This document shows positions 1-8,966 of a stretch of DNA of 64,000 nt, piece after piece. Under the pieces are notes generated by a model. It saw nothing but the letters and a program-made list of their open reading frames with translations. It was not told the DNA's origin and searched no databases. The DNA comes from Luteimonas salinisoli (GTDB taxonomy: Bacteria; Pseudomonadota; Gammaproteobacteria; Xanthomonadales; Xanthomonadaceae), in contig NZ_JACCKA010000027.1 of assembly GCF_013425525.1 (NCBI RefSeq), forward strand, positions 1-64,000, given 5' to 3'. The number at the start of each line of letters is the position of its first letter. Position 1 is the stretch's first letter. A program made the position numbers and the translations under genes.

Positions 1-58
1 CGCCCGGCTGCAGCGCAGCGCGGAACGGGCGACGGCGGGCGGACAGCGACCGGGGACG

Positions 59-3019
59 TCAGAACGTTCCCCGGATCCCGAGCAGGATCGTGCGTCCCGG
101 CTCGTAGTAGTCGTAGGTCACGTTGTCGTACTCGAGCACGCTGCGCTGCTGCTTGTTGGTCAGGTTGATGACGTTCAGCGTGACCTGCGGGCTGCTCGGC
201 AGCGCGGAAAACGTGTAGCCCGCCGACAGGTCGAGCTGGCCGCGCTTGAGCACCCGGTGCTGGGCGTAGTTGATGCCGCCCTCGTTGTTGCCGCGGGCGC
301 GTACCGCGAAGCCGTCGCTCCAGTTGTAGGACAGGCGCACCGAGGCGACGTCGTTCTCCCAGTAGGTGGTGGCGTTCCACATCCTCGGGGCGATGCCGAA
401 CAGGTTGCCTTCCAGCTCGTCGGCCTCCTGGCCGGTGGGCTCGAGATCGATGTCGGTGTAGTTGGCCATGAAGCCCAGGCCGTCGAACACGAAGTCGAGC
501 GGCTGCACCCAGATCGCCTCCCAGCCCTGGATGTCGAGGGTGGCGTCGGCGTTGACCTGCTGGCGCACGTTGATCGGCGCATCCAGGCCGCCGTTGGCGT
601 CGAGCGCGGCCCGCTGGTTGTCGGTCAGATCGTCGATCGAGATGCCGAGATCGCGGAACGGGATCACGTTGATCCCCTGGTAGGTGTAGCCGGAGATGCG
701 CTTGTTGAACAGGCTCAGGGCGACCATGCCCTCGCCCCCGGTGTACCACTCCGCGCCCAGGTCGACGTTGGTCGACAGGTAGGGCGAGAGGTTCGGGTTT
801 CCCTGGTCGGCGATCTCCGCCGAGGGATCCGAGAAGGTGGTCGCCGGCAGCATCGAACGCGGGTTGGGGCGGGTCATCGTCCGGGAGCTGGACAGGCGCA
901 GCACCACGTCCTCGGCCACGTCCCAGGCTGCGCTGAACGATGGCAGCCATTCGTCGTAGCCGCCTTCCAGGCTCTGCCACTGGCGCACGCCGCCCAGTAC
1001 CACCGGGCCGCTGATCTCCTGGTCGGTGTCGACCCAGCGCACGCCGGCGTTGAAGCGCAGGTTGCGGTTCCAGATGTCGGCCTCGCCGTTGACCTCGACG
1101 TAGGCGGCGAAGTTGGTCTCGTCCACGGCGCCGGCGGCCGCGCCCACCGACTGCGAGGTGTTGACCTCCGGCGCCTCGTCGCTGAACTGGCGGTAGTTGG
1201 TGGCAGCGAAGAACGCGTCGAAGTCCATGGTGATGAAGCCGTGCGGGCCCGGCCGCAGGAAGCTCGCCAGATCGGCGTCGGAGACGGTCTCCAGCACATG
1301 CGCCTGCCATGCCGCGCTGTTGTCGAAGGCGTTGATGGTGCGGCTGAAGCGGTCGTAGGCCACGCCGACCTTGATGTTGCGCCGGTCCTCGCCCAGCTGC
1401 AGGTCCGCGCGCAGGCGGCCGGCCTCGGTCACGCGCTTTTCGTTGTTGACGTTCACCCGCCCGCCGGCCCAGGTCCAGCCGGCGTTGGGATCGTTGAGGT
1501 CGAGCCCGCCGGTGGTCCAGGTCGGCTCGGAGCCGTCGTTGGTGTAGTCGACGGTGGTGAAGGGCGACATCGGCAGGATGGTCGGCGACTCGCGGAAGAA
1601 CCAGCTGCGGCTCCAGTTGCCGGCCACGTCGAGCTTGATGTCCTCGTTCTCGCCGAACCAGAGGGTGGCGCCCGGATTGACGTTCCAGTACTGCACCTCG
1701 TCCCGGTACGGACGCGCCTCGAGGAAGAACTGCGCGTTGACCAGGGTCGCGCTGGTGACCACGCCGTTCTCGTCGAGCTGCATGTCGGTCGGCAGGAAGC
1801 CGACCGGGCCGAAGGTGCGCCCGACCAGGTTCATGTCGATGCGGTCGTTCTGGTACTTCGCCCTGGAGTACAGCGAGTCCAGGTAGAAGTGCATGCGGTC
1901 GCTGGGCCGCCATTCCAGCGAGCTGATGACGGCGTCGCGGTCGCGGTCGCCGGACATGTCCACCGGCCGGCCCAGGCGCGGGAACAGCGCCTCGGTGATC
2001 TGGCCGATGTCCAGGCCGGGGTTCTGCGCCATCAGCCAGGCCGCGTCGACCGTGTCGCCGGGCGTCAGCCCCGCCCCGCGCGTGGAGGCGTTGTCCGGCA
2101 CGGTGTTCGGCATCTGCAGGCTGCCGCCGCCGCCCGGGTTGCACTCGGCGGGACGGGTGGTGAGCGGATCCACGTCGTCGGGCGCATCCAGCCCGCACTG
2201 CTGGTAGTTCAGCGACGGGTTCATCCAGCCGATCGATTCCCAGCCGCGCACGGAGAGCCGGCTGCGTACCGACGCCACGCCGAACAGGGCGCCGAAGGTC
2301 CCCTCGTCGTTGGTCCAGCTGTAGATCGCCGAGCCGCGCGGGCTGATCTTGTCGCCGATGCTGTTGTGGTCGAGCTGCAGCGAGTAGTTCAAGTGCTGTC
2401 CCGGGTTGTCGAACGGGCGCGCGCTGCGCATGTCGACCACGCCGGAGACGCCGCCCTCGGGCAGGCTCGCCTGCGGCGACTTGTAGACCGTGAGCTGGTT
2501 GAAGAACTCGGTCGGGAACAGGTTGAGGTCGACCTCGCGGTTCTGGTTGCCGCGGTTCAGGCCGATCGACGCGGTGGCGGCCTCGCCGCCGTTGATGATG
2601 GTCTTGGTGAAACTCTGCGGCAGGCCGCGGATGCCGATGTTGAGGCCTTCGCCGTTGACGTCGCGGTCGAGCTGGATGCCGGGGATGCGGTTGAGCGACT
2701 CGGCGATGTTGAGGTCGGGGAACTTGCCGATGTCCTCGGCGAAGATCGAATCGGTGAAGCCGGTCGAATCGCGCTTGGCGTCGGTCGAGAACTGCAGGCT
2801 GCGGCGAAAGCCGGTCACCACGATCGAATCGAGCTCGGTGACCTCGGTTGGCGCCTGCGCCTGCGCCTGCTGCGGCTCGGGCGCCTGCTGCACCTGGGTG
2901 TCGGCCTGCGTAGCGGTCTCGGCCTGGGTCTGGGCGAGGACCGGGGCGCATGCCAGGCCCAGGATCGCCAGCCCCAGCGCGCGCGACAGCGCGGTTCTTG
3001 GATAGTTGCTCTGCACCAT
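59..3019 (-). CDS. TonB-dependent receptor, xylan-oligosaccharide type
   Basis: 986-residue outer-membrane receptor that would import large ligands with energy from TonB-ExbBD. The start is the ATG at 3019, preceded by a GGGAGGGG ribosome site and followed by a signal peptide ending near VLAQ; the open frame extends further upstream but that part looks non-coding. After a Gln/Ala-rich linker comes the TonB-box-like ELDSIVVTGFRRSL, then the plug (DIGKFPDLNIAESLNRIPGI, GLNIGIRGLPQ) and a long beta-barrel ending in aromatic F (GIRGTF). This N-terminus is typical of the xanthomonad/caulobacter receptor family. It is divergent from the xylan operon and shares its operator, so xylo-oligosaccharides, perhaps glucuronic-acid decorated, are the inferred substrate. 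The family is certain; the ligand is inference. Confidence 0.93.
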   Translation of the reverse strand: MVQSNYPRTALSRALGLAILGLACAPVLAQTQAETATQADTQVQQAPEPQQAQAQAPTEVTELDSIVVTGFRRSLQFSTDAKRDSTGFTDSIFAEDIGKFPDLNIAESLNRIPGIQLDRDVNGEGLNIGIRGLPQSFTKTIINGGEAATASIGLNRGNQNREVDLNLFPTEFFNQLTVYKSPQASLPEGGVSGVVDMRSARPFDNPGQHLNYSLQLDHNSIGDKISPRGSAIYSWTNDEGTFGALFGVASVRSRLSVRGWESIGWMNPSLNYQQCGLDAPDDVDPLTTRPAECNPGGGGSLQMPNTVPDNASTRGAGLTPGDTVDAAWLMAQNPGLDIGQITEALFPRLGRPVDMSGDRDRDAVISSLEWRPSDRMHFYLDSLYSRAKYQNDRIDMNLVGRTFGPVGFLPTDMQLDENGVVTSATLVNAQFFLEARPYRDEVQYWNVNPGATLWFGENEDIKLDVAGNWSRSWFFRESPTILPMSPFTTVDYTNDGSEPTWTTGGLDLNDPNAGWTWAGGRVNVNNEKRVTEAGRLRADLQLGEDRRNIKVGVAYDRFSRTINAFDNSAAWQAHVLETVSDADLASFLRPGPHGFITMDFDAFFAATNYRQFSDEAPEVNTSQSVGAAAGAVDETNFAAYVEVNGEADIWNRNLRFNAGVRWVDTDQEISGPVVLGGVRQWQSLEGGYDEWLPSFSAAWDVAEDVVLRLSSSRTMTRPNPRSMLPATTFSDPSAEIADQGNPNLSPYLSTNVDLGAEWYTGGEGMVALSLFNKRISGYTYQGINVIPFRDLGISIDDLTDNQRAALDANGGLDAPINVRQQVNADATLDIQGWEAIWVQPLDFVFDGLGFMANYTDIDLEPTGQEADELEGNLFGIAPRMWNATTYWENDVASVRLSYNWSDGFAVRARGNNEGGINYAQHRVLKRGQLDLSAGYTFSALPSSPQVTLNVINLTNKQQRSVLEYDNVTYDYYEPGRTILLGIRGTF

Positions 3020-3179
3020 ACTCCCCTCCCGTTTCTGGTGTCGGTGCGGGCCGGCGATATGGTTCGCCGTTCCCGCGGATTTGGGTTGTCCTGCCTTCTG
3101 CTGCGTATCCCTGTTGGTTCTGCTGATGGAGCGTTTCGCGATGCGTTCCGACCCGTCCGCGCGGGACGGGTCGCAGCGG

Positions 3180-3208
3180 ATGTTAGCGCTCCCATGATGG
3201 TCCCGCAA
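3180..3208 (-). promoter_or_regulatory. Receptor promoter with overlapping LacI/XylR-type operator
   Basis: On the minus strand, TTGCGG (3203-3208) and TAACAT (3180-3185) are separated by 17 nt, giving a plausible sigma-70-like promoter 160 nt upstream of the receptor start. The palindromic box TGTTAGCGCTCCCA (3181-3194) overlaps the -10. It differs at one base from TGTTAGCGCTACCA-like boxes, which I recall as the xylan/xylose repressor sites of Xanthomonas and Caulobacter. Repression by steric hindrance is inferred. Confidence 0.6.
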
Positions 3209-3315
3209 GTGCATTCGCGAGAGACGCGACGCATACCTGAAACCCGCGTTTTTCAGCTGAAAAACCCTGTTTTGGCGTTTTTGATCGCTCGGCAGATTCA
3301 TGCTGCATTGCCGCA

Positions 3316-3356
3316 TTGTCCTGCCGCGCAATGCTGTGCTAATGATAGCGATACCA
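3316..3356 (+). promoter_or_regulatory. Transporter/xylanase operon promoter with overlapping operator
   Basis: TTGTCC (3316-3321) and TAATGA (3340-3345) with 18-nt spacing form a candidate promoter for the plus-strand xylan operon. The 14-bp box TGATAGCGATACCA (3343-3356) overlaps the -10. It differs by one base from the reverse complement of the box in front of the lactonase at 22079 and is closely related to the box at 3181-3194. The geometry is the same at all three promoters. Confidence 0.6.
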
Positions 3357-3498
3357 CCAAACGATCCGCCGCAGGCGCCAGGCCCGGGAGGGGGCGTGCG
3401 ATGAGGCCAGACGAACATTGCGCGCGCGCGCGCGGCGGCGGCCCTGCGCACGATCCGCGCAGCCCCGCGCCCCGCGCGCCGGATGCGGGAGGCCGCGC

Positions 3499-4812
3499 AT
3501 GAGCGGCGTTCCCGCCGTCGTTCCGCCGATCAGCAGATACCGCTGGGTCATCTGCGCCCTGCTGTTCTTCGCCACCACCATCAACTACGTCGACCGGGCC
3601 GTGCTCGGCGTGCTTGCGCCGACGCTGCGCACCGAGTTCGGCTGGACCGACCAGGACTACGGCGTGATCAGCGCCTCGTTCACCCTGGCCTACGCCATCG
3701 GTTTTCTCGTCGCCGGCTGGTTCATCGACCGGGTGGGAACGCGCATCGGCTACAGCGTCTATCTCACCGTGTGGTCGTTGGCCGCGGCGGCGCATGCGCT
3801 GGCGAAGTCCGTGGTGGGCTTCAGCCTCGCGCGCTTCGCGCTGGGCCTGGGCGAATCGGGCAACTTCCCCGCCGCCATCAAAACCGTCGCCGAGTGGTTC
3901 CCGAAGAAGGAGCGTGCGCTCGCCACCGGCATCTTCAACGCCGGCTCCAACGTCGGCGCCATCGTCGCCCCGCTGGTGGTGCCCTGGCTCGCGCTGACCT
4001 GGGGTTGGCGCACCGCGTTCGTCGCGACCGGCCTGGCCGGGCTGGTGTGGCTGCTGTTCTGGTGGCCGGTCTACCGGCGCCCGGCGCAGCACCCGAAGGT
4101 GTCCAGCGCCGAGCTCGCGCACATCGAGAGCGACCCGCCCGACCCGCCGGGCCGGACCCGCTGGGCGCGGCTGCTGCGGTTCCGCCAGACCTGGGCGTTC
4201 GCGGCCGGGAAGTTCCTGACCGACTCGATCTGGTGGTTCTACCTGTTCTGGTTCCCGCTGTTCATGGCCGACCGCTTCGGCGTGGACCTCAGGACCATCG
4301 GGCTGCCGATGGTCACCGTGTTCCTGCTGGCCGACGTCGGCTCTGTGGGCGGCGGCTGGCTGAGTTCGGCGCTGATGAAGCGCGGCTGGAGCGCCAATGC
4401 CGCGCGCAAGACCACGATGCTGGCCTGCGCACTGTGCATCCTGCCGGTCGTGTTCGCCCCGCACGTGGAGGGCCAGTGGGTCGCGGTGTGGCTGATCGGT
4501 CTGGCCGCCGCCGCGCACCAGGGCTTCTCGGCCAACCTCTTCACCCTCACTTCCGACATGTTCCCGCGCTCGGTGGTCGGCTCGGTGGTGGGCATCGGCG
4601 GCTTCGCCGGGGCCATGGGCGGCTTCTGCATCAACCTCGGCGCGGGCTGGCTGAAGCAGCACACCGGCAGCTACGCGGCGATGTTCGCCATGGCCGGCTG
4701 CGCCTACCTGACCGCCCTGCTCGTCATCCACCTGCTGGTCCCGCGCCTGGCGCCGGCGCGCCTCGAAGGCGGTGCGCCACCCCCCTCGACTCCCGGAGGC
4801 TCCCGACGATGA
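3499..4812 (+). CDS. MFS transporter, hexuronate (ACS/ExuT) type
   Basis: 437-residue inner-membrane secondary transporter with about 12 hydrophobic segments. The start is the ATG at 3499 after a GGGAGG site; the 27 codons upstream in the same frame are Arg/Ala-rich and unlike protein. Family-typical features are INYVDRAVLGVLAP in TM1, the loop-2 motif GWFIDRVGTRIGYS, and GLGESGNFPAAIKTVAEWFP, the signature of the anion:cation symporter family that includes ExuT and GarP. It overlaps the following xylanase by ATGA and precedes alpha-glucuronidase and uxaC, so glucuronate or aldouronate uptake is the likely job. Confidence 0.88.
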   Translation: MSGVPAVVPPISRYRWVICALLFFATTINYVDRAVLGVLAPTLRTEFGWTDQDYGVISASFTLAYAIGFLVAGWFIDRVGTRIGYSVYLTVWSLAAAAHALAKSVVGFSLARFALGLGESGNFPAAIKTVAEWFPKKERALATGIFNAGSNVGAIVAPLVVPWLALTWGWRTAFVATGLAGLVWLLFWWPVYRRPAQHPKVSSAELAHIESDPPDPPGRTRWARLLRFRQTWAFAAGKFLTDSIWWFYLFWFPLFMADRFGVDLRTIGLPMVTVFLLADVGSVGGGWLSSALMKRGWSANAARKTTMLACALCILPVVFAPHVEGQWVAVWLIGLAAAAHQGFSANLFTLTSDMFPRSVVGSVVGIGGFAGAMGGFCINLGAGWLKQHTGSYAAMFAMAGCAYLTALLVIHLLVPRLAPARLEGGAPPPSTPGGSRR

Positions 4813-5918
4813 ACACGCCCCTGGCCCGCCTGCTCGCGGCGACCCTGGTGCTCCCGCTGGCGCTGGCCGCCTGCGGCCCGCGCGACGCGCCCGACCCTGA
4901 CGGTCCACCGCCCGAAGCCGACGCCGGAGCGCCCACAGCCACCGCGCTCGCCGCCGGCCAGGAGAAGTTTCTCGGCAGCGCGCACAGCCCGCCGCAGGCG
5001 GACGACTTCGCCGTCTACTGGAACAAGGTGACGCCGGAGAACGGCGGCAAGTGGGGCGAAGTGGAGGCCGAACGCGACGTCATGGACTGGACCGCGCTCG
5101 ACGCCGCCTGGGGCACGGCGCAGGCGCACGGCCTGCCGTTCCAGATGCACGTGATGGTCTGGGGCAACCAGCAGCCCGAATGGATCGAGGCGTTGCCCGT
5201 CGAAGAACAGCGCGCCGAGATCGAGGAGTGGTTCGCCGCGGTGGCCGCGCGCTATCCGGGCATCGACTACGTCGAGGTCGTCAACGAGCCGCTGAACGAT
5301 CCGCCGTCGAAGGACGACGAGGGCGGCGGCAACTACGTCCAGGCCCTGGGCGGCGACGGCGCGAGCGGCTGGGACTGGATCCTGGAAGCGTTCCGCCTGG
5401 CGCGCGAGCACTTCCCGACCTCGCGGCTGATGATCAACGAGTACAGCATCACCAACGATCCGGACGCCACCGCCCGGTACCTGGAGATCGTGCGCCTGTT
5501 GCAGGCCGAGGGGCTGATCGACGCGATCGGCGTGCAGGGCCATGCCTTCTCGACGACCACCGAGACGCCGATGTCGGTGCACCGCGCCAACCTCGACGCG
5601 CTGGGCGCGACCGGGCTGCCGGTCTACGTGACCGAACTCGACGTCGACGGCCCCGACGACGACACCCAGCTGCGCGACTACCAGCGGATCTTCCCGGTGT
5701 TCTGGGAGCACCCGGCGGTGCGGGGAGTGACGCTGTGGGGCTTCCGGCCGGGGCTGTGGCGCCAGGAGCAGGGTGCGTATCTCGTGCGCGAGGACGGCAG
5801 CGAGCGGCCGGCGCTGGCGTGGCTGCGGCGCTACGTGCGCGGGGAGGTCTCCGCACCGCGGCAGGACGCCGAGGAAGCATCCCCGGCCGGCGGCGACGCG
5901 GGCGGCGCTCCGGAATGA
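4809..5918 (+). CDS. GH10 endo-beta-1,4-xylanase, lipoprotein
   Basis: 369 residues. The N-terminus is a lipoprotein signal peptide with lipobox LALAAC (Cys22), followed by an acidic/proline-rich tether, so the enzyme is probably membrane anchored. The GH10 barrel shows the acid/base Glu in VVNEPL (Glu160), the nucleophile Glu in VTELDVD (Glu276), the substrate-site motif HVMVWGNQQPEW and the late TLWGF strand. The start is fixed by the ATGA overlap with the transporter. It would cut xylan or xylo-oligosaccharides in the envelope before GH115 and uptake. An uncleaved, low-complexity Ala/Gly/Glu tail follows the catalytic domain. Confidence 0.92.
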   Translation: MNTPLARLLAATLVLPLALAACGPRDAPDPDGPPPEADAGAPTATALAAGQEKFLGSAHSPPQADDFAVYWNKVTPENGGKWGEVEAERDVMDWTALDAAWGTAQAHGLPFQMHVMVWGNQQPEWIEALPVEEQRAEIEEWFAAVAARYPGIDYVEVVNEPLNDPPSKDDEGGGNYVQALGGDGASGWDWILEAFRLAREHFPTSRLMINEYSITNDPDATARYLEIVRLLQAEGLIDAIGVQGHAFSTTTETPMSVHRANLDALGATGLPVYVTELDVDGPDDDTQLRDYQRIFPVFWEHPAVRGVTLWGFRPGLWRQEQGAYLVREDGSERPALAWLRRYVRGEVSAPRQDAEEASPAGGDAGGAPE

Positions 5919-8866
5919 GCGCGGCGGCGCCCCGCACCGCGGCAGGACTCCGTCCGGACGTTCCCCGCTCCGCGACGTCCTGGTGGCGCCCGACGGCGGC
6001 CATCGTCCTGGCGCTCGCCCTGGCGCTGGCGGCGTCGGGCCCGGCGCGGGCAGCGGCGGCGGACTGCGACCGGCCAGCCGCCGTCTGCGAACGCGCCGTC
6101 GCCGCCGCGCTGCCGCTGGTCGACGGCGGCGTGCCGGCGACGGTGTATGCGGACGAGAGCGATTTCCCGGCCGTACTGCGCGCCGCGCGCGACCTGCGGG
6201 CCGATCTGTCCGCCGTGGCGGGCAGAGAAGCGGGATTTTCGACCGCGGCGGATGCGACCGGCCGCACCGCGATCATCGTCGGCACCCTCGGCCACAGCCC
6301 GCGCGTGGACCGCATCGTCCGCGAGCGGGGCATCGATACCGCCGCGCTGACCGGCCGCTGGGAGGCCTACCTGATCCAGGTGGTCGACGCGCCCGAGCCG
6401 GGCATCGAACGCGCGCTGCTGATCGCCGGCGCCGACCGCCGCGGCGCCATCTTCGGCATCTACGAGCTCTCGCGGCGCATCGGCGTCTCGCCGTGGACGT
6501 GGTGGGCCGACGTGCCCCCGCCCCGCGCCGCGAACCTGCACATCGCGCCCGGCCGCTTCATCGACGCGCCCGGGGTGAAGTACCGCGGCATCTTCATCAA
6601 CGACGAGGATCCGGCGCTCGGCGGCTGGATCCGCGAGACCTACGGCAGCGCGAACCACCGGTTCTACGAGCGCGTGTTCCAGCTGATCCTGCGCCACAAG
6701 GCCAACTACCTGTGGCCGGCGATGTGGCTGCCGCGCGCGTTCTACGACGACGATCCGCGCAACGCCGAACTGGCCGACGAGATGGGCGTGGTGATCGCCA
6801 CCACCCACCACGAGCCGATGATGCGCGCCCATGCGGAATGGGAGAAGTACGGCGAGGGGCCGTGGGACTACGCCCGCAACCGCGAGCGCCTGCAGGGGTT
6901 CTGGCGCGGCGGCATCGAGCGCCTGGCCGGCCGCGAGGCGGTGGTCACGCTGGGCATGCGCGGCGATGGCGACGAGGCGATGACCGAGGGCACGGCGATC
7001 GAGTTGCTCGAGCGCATCGTCGCCGACCAGCGCGCGATCATCGCCGAGGTCACCGGCCGGCCGGCCGCGGAGACGCCGCAGGTGTGGGCCCTCTACAAGG
7101 AAGTGCAAGACTATTTCGACCAGGGCATGCGCGTGCCCGAGGACGTCACCCTGCTGTTCGCCGACGACAACTGGGGCAACATCCGCCGGCTGCCCGAACC
7201 GGGTGCGGCGCGCCCGGGCGGCTACGGCGTGTACTACCACTTCGACTACGTCGGCGGGCCGCGCAACTACAAGTGGCTCAACACCGTCCAGGTCGAGCGC
7301 GCCTGGGAGCAGATGCGGCTGGCGTGGGCGCACGGCGTGGAACGGATGTGGATCGTCAACGTCGGCGACATCAAGCCGATGGAGCTGCCGATCAGCGCCT
7401 TCCTCGACCAGGCCTGGGATCCGGACGCGGCCGACCTGGCGTGGATCACCGGCTATCCGGCCGCCTGGGCCGCAGAACAGTTCGGCGACGCGCATGCCCG
7501 GGACATCGGCGAGATCCTGACCCGCTATACGCAGTACAACGCCCGGCGCAAACCGGAGCTGCTGGCGCCGGAGACCTGGAGCCTGCTGCACGACGGCGAG
7601 GCGGGCCGGGTCATCGCCGAATGGGACACACTCGAGGCGCGCACCCTCGCGCTGGCGAAGCGCCTGCCCGCCAGCCATCGCGACGCGTACTTCCAGCTGG
7701 TCGAGTACCCGGTGCTGGCCAGCGCCAATCTCAACCGCATGTACGTCGCCGCTGCCCGCAACCGGCTGTACGCGGCGCAGGGGCGCGCTTCGGCCAACCA
7801 TTGGGCCGACGAGGCCCAGCGGCTGTTCGAACGCGATGCAGAGCTGCAGCGCATCTACGAGCGCGAGATCGCCGGCGGCAAGTGGATCCACATGATGTCG
7901 CAGCCGCGGATCGGCTATACCCACTGGCAGCAGCCCGAACGCAACGTAATGCCGCCGCTGGTGCAGGTGGACGTGCCGACCCGCGGCGTGACCGGAGTGG
8001 CGGTGGAAGGCGACGCGCGGCCCTGGCCGCAGCGCGCCGCGTCGCCGCGGCTGGCGCCGCTCGATCCGGTGGGTGCGCCCGCGCGCGAGGTCGTGGTGTT
8101 CAACGGCGGCGCGGAGCCGGTCGGCTTCACGGCACGGACATCGGAAACATGGCTGCAGGTATCGCCCGCAGAGGCCGAGGTCGACGATGCGCAGGCGCTG
8201 GAACTGGCCGTCGACTGGGCTCGACTGCCCGAAGGCGAGCACGAGGCCGTCCTCGCCATCCGCGGCAGCGACCGCACCGAGGTCTACGTGCAAGTGCCGG
8301 TGCGCAAGCCGCCGGCGCACCGCGGCGCGCGCGGGTTCGTGGAGGGCGACGGCGTGGTCGCCATCGAGGCCGCGCACCATGCCCGCGCAGTCGCCCCCGC
8401 CGGCGCCGAATGGCAGGCGATTCCCAACCTCGGCCGCACCCTGTCCGGGATGACCCTGTGGCCGGCCACCGGTAGCGCCCTGACGCCCGGCGGCGACGGC
8501 GCGCACCTGGCCTATCCGCTGGTCATGGACGCCGCAGGCGAGGTCGAGGTACGCGTCGTGCTGTCGCCGACGCTGGACTTCCGCAACCGCGGCGGGCTGC
8601 GCTACGCGGTCTCGGTCGACGACGAGCCGCCGCAGCTGGTGAACGTGCGCCTGGACCCGACCCCAGGCGACCGCGATTTCCGGGCATGGGAGCACGCCGT
8701 GATCGACAGCGTGCACGTGGCGAGCTCGCGCCACCACGTCGCTCCCGGCGCCAATACCCTGAAACTCTGGGCGGTCGACCCGGGGCTGGTGTTCCAGCGC
8801 ATCGAGGTCGTCGCCGACCCGCGCCCGCGCGGTACGCTCGGCCCGGTGGAGAGCCGGCGCCGCTGA
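5915..8866 (+). CDS. GH115 xylan alpha-1,2-glucuronidase
   Basis: 983 residues, translationally coupled to the xylanase (ATGA overlap at 5915). GH115 enzymes remove (4-O-methyl-)glucuronic acid side chains from internal xylose units of xylan. An N-terminal hydrophobic segment (VLALALALAASGPARA) serves as signal peptide. The body matches the family: AIFGIYELSRRIGVSPWTWWADV, KYRGIFINDEDPALGGW, HKANYLWPAMW, THHEPMMRAH, MRGDGDEAM and LLFADDNWGN. A C-terminal beta-rich region (from about residue 690) corresponds to the accessory domains usual in GH115. Its product, glucuronate, is the substrate of UxaC encoded next. Confidence 0.93.
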   Translation: MSAAAPRTAAGLRPDVPRSATSWWRPTAAIVLALALALAASGPARAAAADCDRPAAVCERAVAAALPLVDGGVPATVYADESDFPAVLRAARDLRADLSAVAGREAGFSTAADATGRTAIIVGTLGHSPRVDRIVRERGIDTAALTGRWEAYLIQVVDAPEPGIERALLIAGADRRGAIFGIYELSRRIGVSPWTWWADVPPPRAANLHIAPGRFIDAPGVKYRGIFINDEDPALGGWIRETYGSANHRFYERVFQLILRHKANYLWPAMWLPRAFYDDDPRNAELADEMGVVIATTHHEPMMRAHAEWEKYGEGPWDYARNRERLQGFWRGGIERLAGREAVVTLGMRGDGDEAMTEGTAIELLERIVADQRAIIAEVTGRPAAETPQVWALYKEVQDYFDQGMRVPEDVTLLFADDNWGNIRRLPEPGAARPGGYGVYYHFDYVGGPRNYKWLNTVQVERAWEQMRLAWAHGVERMWIVNVGDIKPMELPISAFLDQAWDPDAADLAWITGYPAAWAAEQFGDAHARDIGEILTRYTQYNARRKPELLAPETWSLLHDGEAGRVIAEWDTLEARTLALAKRLPASHRDAYFQLVEYPVLASANLNRMYVAAARNRLYAAQGRASANHWADEAQRLFERDAELQRIYEREIAGGKWIHMMSQPRIGYTHWQQPERNVMPPLVQVDVPTRGVTGVAVEGDARPWPQRAASPRLAPLDPVGAPAREVVVFNGGAEPVGFTARTSETWLQVSPAEAEVDDAQALELAVDWARLPEGEHEAVLAIRGSDRTEVYVQVPVRKPPAHRGARGFVEGDGVVAIEAAHHARAVAPAGAEWQAIPNLGRTLSGMTLWPATGSALTPGGDGAHLAYPLVMDAAGEVEVRVVLSPTLDFRNRGGLRYAVSVDDEPPQLVNVRLDPTPGDRDFRAWEHAVIDSVHVASSRHHVAPGANTLKLWAVDPGLVFQRIEVVADPRPRGTLGPVESRRR

Positions 8867-8966
8867 TGCGGCCGGGCCCCGACCCCGGTTCGTCCCGCGT
8901 CCCCCCGTTCCAACCGGTGCGCAGCGGGACGGCAGGCACCCCCCATCTCGATCCCGACCGAACGCC

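Noticed and set aside
2845..2890. GCCTGCGCCTGC repeat
   Set aside because: Encodes the Gln/Ala-rich linker between signal peptide and TonB box of the receptor.
3418..3432. CG-dinucleotide run as Z-DNA or regulatory element
   Set aside because: Short alternating CG runs are common at this GC content, and nothing else marks the site.
257..3502. 1081-codon open frame on the plus strand opposite the first TonB-dependent receptor
   Set aside because: Its product is Val/Ala/Arg-rich with no recognisable motif; it is the antisense shadow expected in 70 % GC coding DNA. The minus-strand frame has signal peptide, plug and barrel.
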